Source: Patiria pectinifera
Taxonomy: Eukaryota; Echinodermata; Asteroidea; Valvatida; Asterinidae
DNA: 64,000 bases
Assembly (NCBI GenBank): GCA_029964075.1
Contig: CM057135.1
Span: forward strand, 20,672,863-20,736,862
Direction of reading: 5' to 3'
A model generated the notes under the pieces. That model saw only the letters and a list, made by a program, of their open reading frames with translations, ran no database searches and had not been told where the DNA came from. Position 1 is the stretch's first letter; each line of letters begins with the position of its first letter. A program made the translations under genes and the position numbers. Below are positions 23,486-34,789 of this stretch, piece after piece.

Positions 23486-24577
23486 CTTTCGGCGAGCTGG
23501 TTCTTTGTTCTTAGTGGGGTGTATATTTGGACTATCATCGTGTAGGACTGAGGTAGGCTGGATGTATGATTCATCATCAGCATCATTTCCCTCTAGTAGG
23601 AAACCATCACTTGACTTGGTTTGTGTTCTCTTGCGAAGGAATGTGAATTCATTGTACCATGCTGCATATTCTGCCAGAGAGATGTTCTCTAAAGATGCTG
23701 GTCGCTTTTGATATCGTGAAAGAATGTTAGAAACACAAACATCATCGTCATCATCTTTTATGGCATCAAGGATGTTGTGTGGCCTTAAGAGGAATATTAC
23801 TTGCTCTGGTGGATTCGTGTTCAGAAACAGACATGTCCTAGATGCTTTTCTCATGGGTAGTCCAAGTAATATGTAGGCAGCTTCCTGTGCAGAGAGTTCA
23901 ACTGCATTGAGGAACTTGTTGGCAACTGTTTTAAGTTGAATTGCGTTATTGTCTTTTTTGAACCTCAGCAGATGCGTTTCGTAGTAGTAGACTCATACCA
24001 CGTTGAGCTTTAGTGATGTATGCAGCTATGTATTTTGCACGCGCATAGACATTGGTCACAAACTGAATATCTAAGTTAGCTTGCCAAGCTAGTAACAGGT
24101 GTGTAGGCATTGACTTGTATTTCCCAGGGAGATCTTCTGAGGAACACTGTGCAAGTTACTATGGATGACCTTAAAGCAGAAATGTAATCTGCTTCACTGA
24201 TGTTTAAACGGAGTAGGAATTCCTGAAATGTAAGTAGTTCTCCATTGTTCATCATATTCAGGGTATTTTGGACAAGTAGCCAATGTTTCTTGGCAGTTGA
24301 AAGTAGTTTTTCATCAGTGTTCTCCGGTAGTGGCTCCAGAAGTTGTGTGGTTCTCATAGGTGGTAGAGGATAGTGAAAGCGACATGTCATTTTGCCTTTT
24401 CGACATGTGTGCGAATGGCGATGCATTTGTCTCTTGACAAGTTTGGCAAGATCGTCTTGTTGTCCCTCATCAGTTGGCCTGTGGGAAGTGATGTGGGCAA
24501 CAATGTAAATGGCTATGTCTTCAGGAGAGTCGATAGTAGGTGAATCTTTGATCCATACAAGCATGTGATTGTGAGGG
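23486..24577 (-). pseudogene. Helentron Rep (HUH) domain, C-terminal part
   Basis: The exon starts after a CTCTCCACAG acceptor at 24578-24579 with SPHNHMLVWIKD, the HUH metal-binding block of Helitron Rep. It continues through a Cys/His stretch (MHRHSHTCRKGKMTCRF) to the second tyrosine motif region near 23990-24060 (YIAAYITKAQRGM), then into the linker (23486-23854). Interruptions near 23940-23960 separate the tyrosine motif from the linker. Rep nicks and rejoins single strands during transposition. Confidence 0.78.
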
Positions 24578-24861
24578 CTGTGGAGAGAAATGGAAAAAAA
24601 TAATGAGAAAATTTAAAGGACTGGTGCAAACAGCTTGCTGACTGGCGAAAATAATTGTTAGAAAAGGGTGCTGAAATTGGTAAAGCTGGGTTGTGTGTGT
24701 CACAGTAGATATAATAAAAAAAGTTAAAACGAAAGAAATAAATTGTCTGTCAATTACTCTAGAAGTAATGAAAGAATACAGAACAAAAAACCAAGTAGCA
24801 TGGATAGGAATGATATGAATTTGTATGTATAACGATAATTGAAGAAGAAATGAAAGGTTAC

Positions 24862-25807
24862 CTGCTACGGTGCTGAAACTCAACTCGGTAGAAGAAGTCT
24901 TGGACTATGCCAAGTGGATATGGTTGTGTTTTCAGGAAGTGAAGGAGACACTGCACTTGGTAATCAAAGTGGCGAGCACAGGTAATTGGATCCGATTGGA
25001 TAAGTTGTGATATTTGTTGCCATGTGAGGTCGGTCATCTATTTGCTCGTCCGATAAATTGTGATTGTTGGAGAACCTGGGACAACATTTTGAGATGTGGC
25101 CACTTTGTTTCCGCTGCACAGAAGCTGAGAAAAGAATGTTGCTGGTCCTAGTATTCTAATCATTGACATGAGGTCTTTGGAGACCTGTTCGAAATAAGGT
25201 AGTGAGCCTCGTAGTGTTTTCATGAACTTGTAGCCAATATCCCTGTGAATGAAGTCTTCAATATTGTCTTTGTTTTTCAAGGTGCCTGCTGTGAGGTCTA
25301 CTCCACCCGTCTTGCACTTTCTCAGGGCGATCTGGATTTTATCAAGAAGACGCTTCATCTGAATTTTTTTAGTTTTGTAGAATATGTTATCAATACATTT
25401 TGCAGCTCTACGATCAGCCCCGCGCATTTCAGACTTGGTAATTTCTGAGTAAAAGACAGGAACAAGTCTGGCTTTATTGTCAAGTCTTTTGAATCCACCA
25501 AATATATTGATGAAAGACAGTTCTTCTGAGTGTGTGTCTGTGAATACACTCAAAGGTGTACTGTTTTGACCTGGAGCAAGGTTGTGAATCTTGTCACGTT
25601 CAGCATCTTCGATAAAGTCTGGGGATGTAAGAAGCGTGTCTTGGACACCAGCAGCAGCAGAATTAGTAATGTCACTGTCAGATTCACTGAATGAATCATC
25701 ATCTCTGGAGGGTTCTGTATCTGTGTGTCCATGCTGTGCCGAGGAACTTGGTTTTTGAGTAATGTGACCTTCACTGGTGGATTTGCTGTTGGTCTGTGGA
25801 ACTAAAG
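24862..25807 (-). pseudogene. Helentron Rep N-terminal region
   Basis: An exon between acceptor TTTTCAG (25808) and donor GCAG/GTAACC (24861). It encodes the Helitron-like N-terminal region (SEELSFINIFGGF near 25500-25530, then RRAAKCIDNIFYKTKK) and ends with VQDFFYRVEFQHRSR just before the HUH block in the next exon. Frameshifts occur near 25550-25580 and near 25090. Confidence 0.75.
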
Positions 25808-25927
25808 CTGAAAATGATAAGAAAACATGGTCAAATGAATATAGTCTGAAGTTGGGTAATGTTCTTTGTTTAAAAGCTGTTTATAAGAAAATCATGAAGA
25901 AATGTATGTAGCAATATGAAAGTGTAC

Positions 25928-26150
25928 CTGATTTAACACCAATGTCATCTTCTGTGCATGGAAGATCCCAGGTAGAGTTGCATTCAATGCCATACTGTAG
26001 GAATATTTCAGAATGGGAGCAAAGATATTCTGTAGCAGCTCTAACTTTCTCTGGTCTGACATTTTGAGACATGACAGCATGTTCATATCTCAGGTGTCTT
26101 TTTAGTTGAACTTTAGGGTAGGCGCATTGACTGATCCCGAATGCACGCAT
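25928..26150 (-). pseudogene. Helentron first exon
   Basis: Probable first coding exon, start codon at 26150, donor ATCAG/GTACAC at 25927. It encodes about 74 residues with a C2H2-like patch (CAYPKVQLKRHLRYEH), a plausible DNA-binding module seen at the N terminus of several Helentron proteins. No promoter is recognisable upstream. Confidence 0.6.
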
Positions 26151-26240
26151 TTTGAAACTACACAACGACTCGTGTAAGTATGAACATGTCACAGTTATAC
26201 ATAATACTGCCCAGAAAAAAATCGTAACCAACTTAAACAT

Positions 26241-27160
26241 TTGCTATCAAAGAGTCAATGCAAATATATTCAAAACAATCACTAGTCTGATTTTTCAAAA
26301 GTAACTGCACAATTTTCCATGTGGTGATTTACTAAAAGTGGTACATTTTATTTAGGCCTAGGCCAACATTAAAATACATCATAGACCCTATTTTAGATAG
26401 ACCTGGCATGCCTGGACTCGAAACATTTCAACTCACAGACTTGACCTGCATAAAGCCGTAGCTGGACTTAATTCACATAACAAATCACTTAATTAAATAT
26501 CTTTTTCAACAATATCATTACATACATCGTGTACCGATTTTGAAAATCAATATCAAAAACATGAACCCCATTGTCTTCACTCAATATTGGGTAAATCATG
26601 CAAGCTTGATACTGATAGTGTTCGGTACGTTATTCATTTCCAAACACTGGCTTGCCTGCATGTACATGTACATGTATTTATATTAGAAAATAGCTGTGAA
26701 AACATTGGAAGCATTTACTGTGGGATTTACTAGTAGGCCTACCTCCAATTTTATTTTCAATATTAAACATGGCTTGGACGCGACCCTGACTCGGACTCAG
26801 ATTCGCCCCACATGACTTGGCACTCAGACTCGGGAGCAATGACTCGGACCCGATTCTTGATGATTTAAATACAAGTCTGATTTGACATGACAAGTTTTGA
26901 CATGCACACTTGGCGTACAACATCTACATGTATGTACAATACAAAACACATGTTAACATATAGACGGATCCAACGGAGACAATTTTGTCACCTTTGTCGT
27001 TGGCGGCGCTGTTGCATTTGCCATTCCGAGGGGCCATTTTTAAAAACCGCAAAAAAATAGTAAACGTAAGTCTTGTAATGTATGGGGCAACAGTGAACAA
27101 ACTGGAACCCTGCGTATCGAGCTCCAATTTTAGGCTTTTATCGGGATTCTTGAAAACATT
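26241..27160. other. Intergenic stretch with an eroded ACTCGG-rich repeat
   Basis: No gene. Around 26770-26860 GACTCGGACTC-type runs recur in both orientations, like those in the hAT-like element at 27858-28922, so an eroded copy of that family is likely. TAGGCCTA palindromes are frequent (for example 26351 and 26735). Confidence 0.45.
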
Positions 27161-27430
27161 ATTGCTAAAGAATCAACGAAGAAGAATAACGAAGGATCAG
27201 GAAAACACTGTGTCGTCGTTGGCTACAAAAATACAAGCAAAAAGCTGAGAAAATGGAAGCTTGCAACATGCGAATTACATGCACCAGAAACGCACGAATA
27301 TTGTGTGTGTTTACAGCCGTACAAAATGCATCGTTTCCCCAACTGTTCCAACGCCAATTCCGCAGCCAATCGAAAGCAGTGGTTAAGGAATATCAACCGA
27401 AAGGACTTCAGACCTTCAAAATACAGCTCT
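27160..27430 (+). pseudogene. THAP domain, exon 1
   Basis: Encodes the N-terminal part of a THAP zinc finger: Cys at HCVVVGYKNTSKK, then CELHAPETHEY, and the HRFPNCSN block, ending RKDFRPSKYSS at the GTAAGT donor (27431). THAP fingers bind DNA at transposon ends. No in-frame ATG lies between the upstream stop (about 27131) and the finger, so an earlier exon or a lost start is likely. A TTTTAG acceptor-like site precedes 27134. Confidence 0.72.
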
Positions 27431-27857
27431 GTAAGTTCCTTTTTCAGGGAAGGATTGTGTAATTCATCAGACGGTACTTCAATTCATACTTCATGTTTGG
27501 TCATGATTTTTGGAATGGTATCCAGTAATTTGGAACATGGGTTTACGGGTAGGCCTAAATCAGCTTTTAATTTTTGTGGTAGGCCTTGTAGAGGTGCGTC
27601 TTTGCCACTTAGTGGCTTGAGTTTAAAATTATGTCCCCAATTTTTATTTATATTACTAATACTAGTAATAGTATGAATATAGCCTGGGAAATTAATGTAT
27701 TTAATTGTATTTTTTATATAAAAAATGGGGGGGGGGGCAATCGTGTAGTGTAGGGCCCCTGTTTAGTTTTGATCAAATTAGAGTCATAGATGTTTGTTGT
27801 TGCTCCAAAATGACGTTTTCAATCAAAAGCAGACTTTTCTCAATTCTAGGTTTTTGT

Positions 27858-28922
27858 CAGTGTTGTAGGACTCGGACTCGGACTCGAGTCCGGACTCGAG
27901 TCCTTTTTTCAAGGACTCGGACTTGGACTCGAGTCCTTTGCTCAAGGACTCGGACTCGGACTCGGACTCGGACCCCAAGGACTCGAGGACTCGGCTTCGA
28001 GTCCGGCTCGAGTCCGGCAAAATCGGGTCTTTTTTAGGTGTTTTATTTCAATTATTTTATGTCTTTCACCTTGATTTGGTTTTGCTGTGGAACCGAATTC
28101 CGCAGTTCTGCCGCTCGCAAAAATAACTTGCCGATTGATCAATGATCAATTGATTCATTCCAACCTAACCTAGCCAATTGCCCATCAAAAAAATCCATTC
28201 ATCAGTTATTCAGTTGCTTGCCGATGTGTTGGACTTTTTGTTCAATATTACTAACATGGTTGACACAATGACAAGGAGCTATCTCAGCCGCATGGAATCA
28301 ACGCCATACAATTGGGCTCGAATTCATACCCATTTAGCGCACGTGGGTGCTTTTACACGCCCAATATGATCAATATCGCCCAACGTGCCGCGTATTGCAT
28401 GTACGATACAACTTCCGGGTTTGGGGTGTTTGGGCGAAAAAAACACCCAAAATCTCAATGATCTGCGTCGCTCGCTTCACTTTACACACAATCAATAATA
28501 TTAATCACGTTCGCGTGTGTTGTTTACCGTGTTGAACTGCATGACTGTTGACTGTTGTTTCAGCTGGATTTTTGATACTTCAAATTTTATTTGTTCCGTT
28601 AAATTCAATATTAATTCCTTAAGCTTATAAATCAGTGGCAGTGCCACTATGTCCGCCACATCCCGAGTTATTCAGTTTGGCTTCAAAGATCATCATGAGT
28701 ATGATACACCGAAAGGCAAGTGACATTTTGAAAACGTTAATATAGTATTGGTGAACCGCGACTTGAATTTGATACATAAGGACTCGGACTCGGACTTGAG
28801 TCCTTTTTTCAAGGACTCGGACTCGGACATCAAAAATTGACAAGGACTCGGACTCGGACTCGAGTCCTTTGCTCAAGGACTCGGATGAGGATGAGGATGA
28901 GGAGGACTCGACTACAACACTG
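27858..28922. mobile_element. hAT-like non-autonomous element (1065 bp)
   Basis: Bounded by CAGTGTTGTA and its reverse complement, flanked by a perfect 8-bp duplication GTTTTTGT (27850-27857 and 28923-28930). An 8-bp duplication with CA-G-type ends is diagnostic of the hAT superfamily. Both subterminal regions (27868-28010 and 28780-28890) are made of GGACTCGGACTCGAG-type runs in both orientations that can fold into hairpins. The unique middle encodes nothing recognisable. It lies inside the first intron of the THAP/transposase gene. Confidence 0.9.
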
Positions 28923-29147
28923 GTTTTTGTAATTCTGAACTGAGTTTCTTGGGGTAGAAATCACAATTTTTATGCACGGTTTTCTGCCAGTTGGTGCCTA
29001 GCAATTCAGCCCTGTTTATGTTCACGGTACATCTTTAATTTCGGGTTGCGTGTTGTCACTGCACTTTCATTGTCATTTTACCCCCCAATTTCCCTTCAAA
29101 ATTTTAAAACATTGCCCTCTATCTATGGAGTACCGGTTTATTCCTAT

Positions 29148-29859
29148 TGTAGCGCAATAGCAGTTTGGTTATTATTTGGTCAATAGAGGGCTCCTCAGTG
29201 ACATTAGTTTAGTTCCTGCGCGTCAGCCTGGGCTGATTTATGCATATAATGCGCGCGGCAGCGTTGGGCCAGACTACGCGCGTAGAGTATATAAACACGC
29301 GCGCGGGCGACCACGCTCAGTTCCCGCTCAGTTTCGTAAGGGGTACGTGGTCTCCCAGTTTAAGTGTGCTGTGTAGCTAGGTAGTAACGGGACAAGTAGG
29401 TGAAGCTCTCAGAGGGAGGAACTCCGTCCACGGGGCAAGACAGACAGTGGTGAGTGGACGTTAAACAACTAGCGGGGAGGATTATTTAGAGATTTGGGAA
29501 CTGCTGTTATTCTCGGGGGGAAGCTTCATTAAGTCTGCATAGTAAAACACCTATTTAGGGCAGTAACTGGTGTGCGCCTCCACCTACACCTTGACAGGCG
29601 GCCTAGATAGGACAAAGAGAGTTCCGTTAATAAACGCAGTGTTAAAGTTTACAGAAGTGAGTCAGTGTTCCTCCTTGTAGATTTCCCGCCCTTCCAGGTT
29701 CCCCATTTACTGTTACCCCTTCCCCTGAGTTGTAGGCGCTACGACGCCTGGTGGTAGATTGCCCCAAAACGAGCCTGCTCCCTTGGCCTGCGATGGTTTG
29801 ACCGCTCGCTGACGTAGGCCTAGGACGACTTAGGGTTGCAACTAGACAGTACCGCCACA
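29148..29859 (+). mobile_element. Solo LTR (712 bp)
   Basis: A solitary LTR, TGTAGCG to CGCCACA, flanked by the 4-bp duplication CTAT (29144-29147 and 29860-29863). It has a TATA box near 29288 (TATATAAAC) and an AATAAA signal near 29630, which gives plus orientation. The 4-bp duplication fits Ty3/gypsy. No internal region remains, as after recombination between two LTRs. It sits in the first intron of the THAP/transposase gene. Confidence 0.85.
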
Positions 29860-30154
29860 CTATTTTCTAATGTCACAAACTAGATTGGTCGGTCTAATAA
29901 TTTTAAAGTGGATTTTTTCCCTATAGGGAACTGGGTCCACAGATACACAATTGCCATTTTTTAATGAAATGCCAGTGTAAAGACAAGTGCAATCAAATTT
30001 ATTTTAATGTATGTTTTGCATGTTTGTTGAGTGCTTCGGCCCCCGTACAAAAAAGTTTGTGTTGCATGGGTTGCTCCCATCCAAAATATTTTGTCAGAAT
30101 TTGTCCACAACTTACAATCAGATCTGCTGTCTGTTTGTTTCTTTTTTATTTCAG

Positions 30155-30235
30155 GTATGCTCTGTCCATTTTGAGGAAGGGAAGCCAACATCAGCTTACC
30201 CTTACCCAACTGTGGCCTTGGGATATATCCCCTAT
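30155..30235 (+). pseudogene. THAP domain, exon 2
   Basis: An 81-nt exon completing the THAP finger with VCSVHFEEGKPT, the conserved Cys-x2-His-Phe end of the domain, followed by a Tyr/Pro-rich tail. It is flanked by TTTCAG and GTAAGT and joins exon 1 without a phase change after removal of a 2.7-kb intron filled with two later insertions. Confidence 0.75.
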
Positions 30236-30824
30236 GTAAGTCTAATTCAAGCTTGTCCTGTAAATTAATAGTCAAGTTTTGTTTCCAGTATGGAGTTTGT
30301 GTTTGTGTTTCAGAGAAATATTCTTGGAAGCATCTCCCCCACCCCCTACAACAAATATAAATATTGATAAAGAAACGTTTATTTCTTTTTGTCTAGTACT
30401 CCTCCAATTTATACAAATATTCTATTTTACTGGGTACATCTGTAATTGCATATAACAAAAAACAGCTACCTACTGACCTAGACCCGTGAACGAGTCATCA
30501 ACAACGCCATGCTCCAGAGTACTGTAGAAACACTCGATGCACATGATTGTACGGGTTACCGGACAGATCCGCTCCTACCATTTTGCACGTGCATGACTCA
30601 GAATACCAGCGATTTGTGTGACCTCGGAAAAATCAAAAGTTGTGCTCGTACAAATGTACGTTTCTTGCTGTGTTGAGGTCGGTTGTTTTTCCCTTCAAAT
30701 TTCTTGGCACTGCAAGATCCTATGCTCGCATGAAATTACAGAAAGATTCAAAACTTGGGGCTTGGACTTGGGGTTTGAGGATTCAACAACAAATGTAATG
30801 TACAGGTATACTTTTCTTTTACAG

Positions 30825-31985
30825 AAACAGCTCTCAAGAGGAAGGCCTCCCCCTAGGAGAAGAGTTTCCACAGCCACACAAGCAGTAACAGTGCAAGAAA
30901 AGGCTGGAGGGGTTGCAAATATGAGTCCACATGGTGTTGAGAGAACATCTACATGTGTACAAACAGCAGGATTAGAGACGAAGGATGCATCAGTACAATG
31001 GTATGATGCCAAGGTATACTGATGCACATGTTAATCCTATCATTAAATCCGAGGCAAAAGGTACGCAAACAGTCAAGGCTCCAGAAGTATCAGCAGTTAA
31101 TCTTCAAGAATCTGATATGAAGTTTTACACCGGACTTAGCGCGCGATCATTCTGGGCGCATGCACTTGTAGTTACTTTAACTACCACCCCTAAATTTCAA
31201 CTACCAGTGCCAGACCAACTTTTGCTTGTTTTGATGAGATTAAGAATAGCCCTGATGATCTGGGATCTTGGAGTACGCTTCAAAGTGTCTCGTTCCACAG
31301 TCTGTGACATTATATCCTTCTGGGTACCACGTTTGGCTACATTCACGAGAGAAAATGTCATATTGTGGCCATCACGTCGTGACACGCTTGCCAGGATACG
31401 TCCCAAATGTTTCGAGTCTTGTCATCCTAAGGCTTCTTGCATCATAGACTGCACTGAAATCTTTGTTAAGAGACCCAAGAACTTGAGAAAATGTGCCCAA
31501 ACGTATTCTAACTACAAACATCACAATACCTACAAGGCCTTGTACTGCATTGCACCGAATGGTTTGGTGACATATGTTTCCAAATTATTTGGAGGTCGTG
31601 CCAGTGAAACTTTCATCTCTCAGAACTCTGGCTTTTTGGACCACTTGCTCCCCGGTGACGAGGTTCTAGCTTACCGCGCCTTCACTAACGAAGATATTCT
31701 TCCACACGGTGTGAAGTTATCTATCCCAGCCTTCACAAGAGGACTCAAGGACAGGCGTACGTGTACCAGAGGAAAGTGTGACAGAAACACGACGTATTGC
31801 CAACGTAAGAATTCATGTTGAAAGGGCAATCAGACAATGGAAATGTTTCAAAATTTTAGCCAATATCATTCCGATGCGTGTAAAAAATGTAGATGACATA
31901 TTGATTACATGTGCTGGACTTTGCAATTTACAGCCTTGCCTAGTTAATGAGGACAGAGCCCAGGAAACAAGTGATAGTTGTTCTG
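30825..31985 (+). pseudogene. DDE_Tnp_4 transposase, exon 3
   Basis: Begins with a basic linker (KQLSRGRPPPRRR), then after a frameshift near 31010 continues into a DDE_Tnp_4 nuclease. Visible parts: helix-turn-helix-like FKVSRSTVCDIISFW; first catalytic Asp in IIDCTEIFV (about 31440); YKHHNTYKALYCIAPNG; LFGGRASETFI. The second catalytic Asp, normally in a DRGF-type block, is Tyr here (LAYRAFTNED, about 31670). A frameshift near 31750 precedes RRIANVRIHVERAI with the Glu-containing helix. It ends at the TAA near 32006. Closest in style to ISL2EU/Harbinger transposases. Confidence 0.85.
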
Positions 31986-32009
31986 GACCGTCTGTCCAGT
32001 TTTCTTAAA

Positions 32010-33350
32010 CAGCGCCCTCTATTGAGCATTTCGTATTGCCAGTTTTTCTCACATGTTCATGTAAAACGTTATTAACAAATTTATGCAAGTATCCCGCATT
32101 TTGCTACTCATTTATTGACACCCGATCAACTGACATCACTGTAGTCACCTGTGAAAGCATTGTCTGTAAGTTTATGCCATTTCTTCTTGCATTTTGTAGC
32201 TATAATTAGAGGTATTTAGGGCTGTTTTTGGACTCGGATTTTATGTCAATAAACTCGTCTATGTCGCTCTGCCATATCGTAACTGGTTAATAACATAGCG
32301 TGTTTTACATGTACATTTCTGTTTTATGGAAATAGGTTTATTAGCACTCTTTTTCTTAATTATTGCATGTTTTGAGATTTAAGATTATGTGGTGTTTAGT
32401 CAACTTTAAACTGTGTTTTTAAGCATTCATAGCCCATGAGCCACATTACTTAGTGCATTTTTTCTACTTCTTGTTACACAGTTTCACTCCTTTTTCACGG
32501 AGCTTAAACTTGGAGCTTGGATGCTAGTTCCTGACTCCCTCGTCGTTCTTTGATAGGAGTTTGGCTGGCTGTCTAATTTTGGTTAGATACACCTTAAGGA
32601 GGACAGTACAATAGTGATTCTAATGACGAAGAGGGAACCGTTTTGTCAGTGGAGGAATAAGTACATTTACATGTATGACTTTGCTGAAATTGATTTTGAA
32701 TGTGTGTTTCCATCTTCAAAACACATGACAAGATTTGAAAGTTCATATGTGCTTGACATAAAGATGTTTTGCTGTTGCAGCAAGTACATGTACATGTGCA
32801 TGTAGTCTAAATAGTGACTGTGCTATTACATGTAGGTTATGAAAACAACATGTGTTTTGATACACAAAGTTTTAGACAGTGTGCTGTCCATTTTCAGGAG
32901 TCTGAAGACAGTCAAAGCATTCTGTCCAACCCGTCACATAACAAAACATGATCTTTTCAGAACCACACATACATGTACAGTAGTAGTCACAAAAACGATT
33001 AGACTTTATGAACATGGTGCTACTTCAAAACATAGGCTTTTGTCCTTCCACCGGGCTGCAAACCTTCAACTTCTCAAGTCATACATGTACATGTACATTG
33101 CAAGCATAATTAAACATCAGGTTTGTGCAGAAGTATTTTTTTTGTACTTTGGCAAGGGGCATCACCCAATGTTCTTCCTTGCCACCCCGCCAGTTGTCCC
33201 CCCTTACTAAATCTCCCAAGTATTAAAGAAAAAAATTGAAAGGGAAAAGAAAGTATTAAAAGGAAAAAGAGAAACATTTAGTCAATACATGTATATTTTA
33301 CTGTACTGTACATTGAATGTTTATTAAGACAGGAAACCCTCACATAAAAA
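32010..33350. other. Gene-free stretch rich in TACATGTA
   Basis: Follows the transposase. No coding region or RNA gene recognised. TACATGTA palindromes recur (near 32660, 32785, 32830, 32970, 33085 and 33290). The 3' end of the Harbinger-type element probably lies here but was not identified. Confidence 0.5.
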
Positions 33351-34684
33351 TTAAGGGTTTTGAACAGCCCCCCTTTTTTTACTGTTCATCTGGCGTGTCT
33401 TTTGGAGTGTCCCGGACACCTGTGTTTGCCACAACCCCCCACTCCCCCACCGAAAAAAGTTTAAAAAAATATAATTATCATTCCACAAGTCAGTTGTAAC
33501 ATATGTCTGGTACAAAGATTTTGCCTTTACTGGGGGCAACTGATAAAAATCACCAGAGCTAATACACTGATATTTCCAAAAGGACTATGATTTCTTGAGT
33601 GTTTTATCTGTCGCATACGACCATGAACATAGCACAAGAGTTTATGACCCAGCATTGAAATTTCATCAACAATCAGAATCTGTAGTTATTTATTATTACT
33701 TATCTTTTCTTCGCTCAGTAGTTGATACGGCAATCTGACATTTGCTGTTATTGACAAAGCACTGTGAATAGTGGCACCATGTATATTATATGCAGCAACA
33801 CCTTTAGGCGCTGTAAGCAAAACTGAGATGTCGTCTGGATTTTCTACCATTCTTCCAAAAAGTCTTGTTGCCTCGTAATAAATACATTTAATCAAATGGC
33901 TTTTCCCTGTGCCTGCTCCACCAGTGACAAATACATGAAACGGTTCAGGATTTTTACCATTCACTTTGTCCAAACACCATTGCCTGACTTTGTAAAACAC
34001 CTGTTTTTGTTTAGCATTGAGACACCTCAACAAATTCATTGCTTCTTGTTTCGATACATTTAATCTGTGTGGCTCAATATTATATTTGATATCATCGTCT
34101 TTCTTGGATTTCAAATCAGGAATTTTTGACTTGTTATCACACTCGTCCACTTGTGCTTGTTGCTGTCCTTCACATTCAAGTCTGTCCTTTTCACTTTCTG
34201 GAGCTATCAATGCCCAAGCATCTTCTTGTGGACCAAACTTCTCCAGCATTTCCTCAGCTTCATATATTGCCTTAGCATTAGCTCCATACAACGACTGGTT
34301 ACTTTCAACAATAATTCTCACAGGTTTCAACATTCCACCAAATATAATAATGCCATTTCTATAAAACTCCTCGTATGTTTCAAACTGTTGCAGTTTTAGC
34401 TGGGCATCAACACGATATGGAAGGTACAACTGCAATATGCTCTGGTAGTACTTTTCAGGACATTTTGCTAATGAAAATCTAGGAATTCGTATAACAGCTG
34501 GATCAGTTCGACTTCGTTTCTGTATGTGGCCTAAACCATTCTCTAATTCATATACCGGGGAACGAGTTGTTTTAGCCATGTTTGTATATATAACTCTACA
34601 ATCTGAGCAAAATGTTGCCAAGCACATTGTTTCGAATTTGTCAGTATTTGGTCTTGCTAGGTACCTATCAACTCTACTAGTCAT
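33351..34684 (-). pseudogene. Helitron PIF1-type helicase, C-terminally truncated
   Basis: The 33686-34684 part is open for 332 residues: it starts in the Rep-helicase linker and includes Walker A (FVTGGAGTGKSHLIK, about 33905-33950) and TAPKGVAAYNIHGATIHS. After a stop at 33686 the Walker B block [10 protein letters not shown] (about 33650-33680) and, in another frame, [10 protein letters not shown] (about 33515-33540) follow; similarity fades near 33420. The last motifs (including the final SF1 motif) are missing, so it cannot unwind DNA. Next to Rep, as in all Helitrons. Confidence 0.85.
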
Positions 34685-34789
34685 CCAAATATTATCATCT
34701 TCATCACACTCAGAGGCTTACTCATTCTAATTGGATTATCACCGACAGGTATAAATTCCACTTTCCTTGAACCTTCTTTCAATCTCAGA

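Larger units (their letters stand above)
20505..26150 (-). mobile_element. Helentron (Helitron2) with introns, decayed
   Basis: A rolling-circle transposon in minus orientation. Modules in order: Cys/His-containing N-terminal exon, Rep nuclease (HUH), PIF1-type helicase and, downstream, an endonuclease of the exonuclease-endonuclease-phosphatase fold. The C-terminal endonuclease defines the Helentron type. Five exons are visible with GT-AG introns at about 25808-25927, 24578-24861, 22533-23485 and 22265-22385. In-frame stops and frameshifts (for example in Walker A at 21880-21882, near 25090, 23950, 21240 and 20630) make it inactive. The terminal sequences of the element were not located. Confidence 0.88.
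27160..31985 (+). mobile_element. ISL2EU/Harbinger-type transposase gene with THAP domain, broken
   Basis: Three exons on the plus strand: 27160-27430, 30155-30235 and 30825-31985. The first two together encode a THAP zinc finger, the third a DDE_Tnp_4 nuclease. This pairing is known for ISL2EU-like DNA transposons and for proteins derived from them. Splice signals are good (TCT/GTAAGT, TTTCAG/GTATGC, CTAT/GTAAGT, TTTACAG/AAACAG) and exons 1-2-3 join in phase. Frameshifts near 31010 and 31750 and a changed catalytic residue show that it is dead. Terminal inverted repeats were not found. Confidence 0.8.

Noticed and set aside
26924-27127. Minus-strand frame starting MAPRNGKCNSAAN opposite the THAP exon region
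   Set aside because: Short, no splice support and no similarity; probably fortuitous in a locally GC-rich patch.
27823-28142. Ser/Glu- and Arg/Thr-repeat proteins on both strands
   Set aside because: They are translations of the GGACTCGGACTC runs of the hAT-like element; the same simple pattern is open in several frames.
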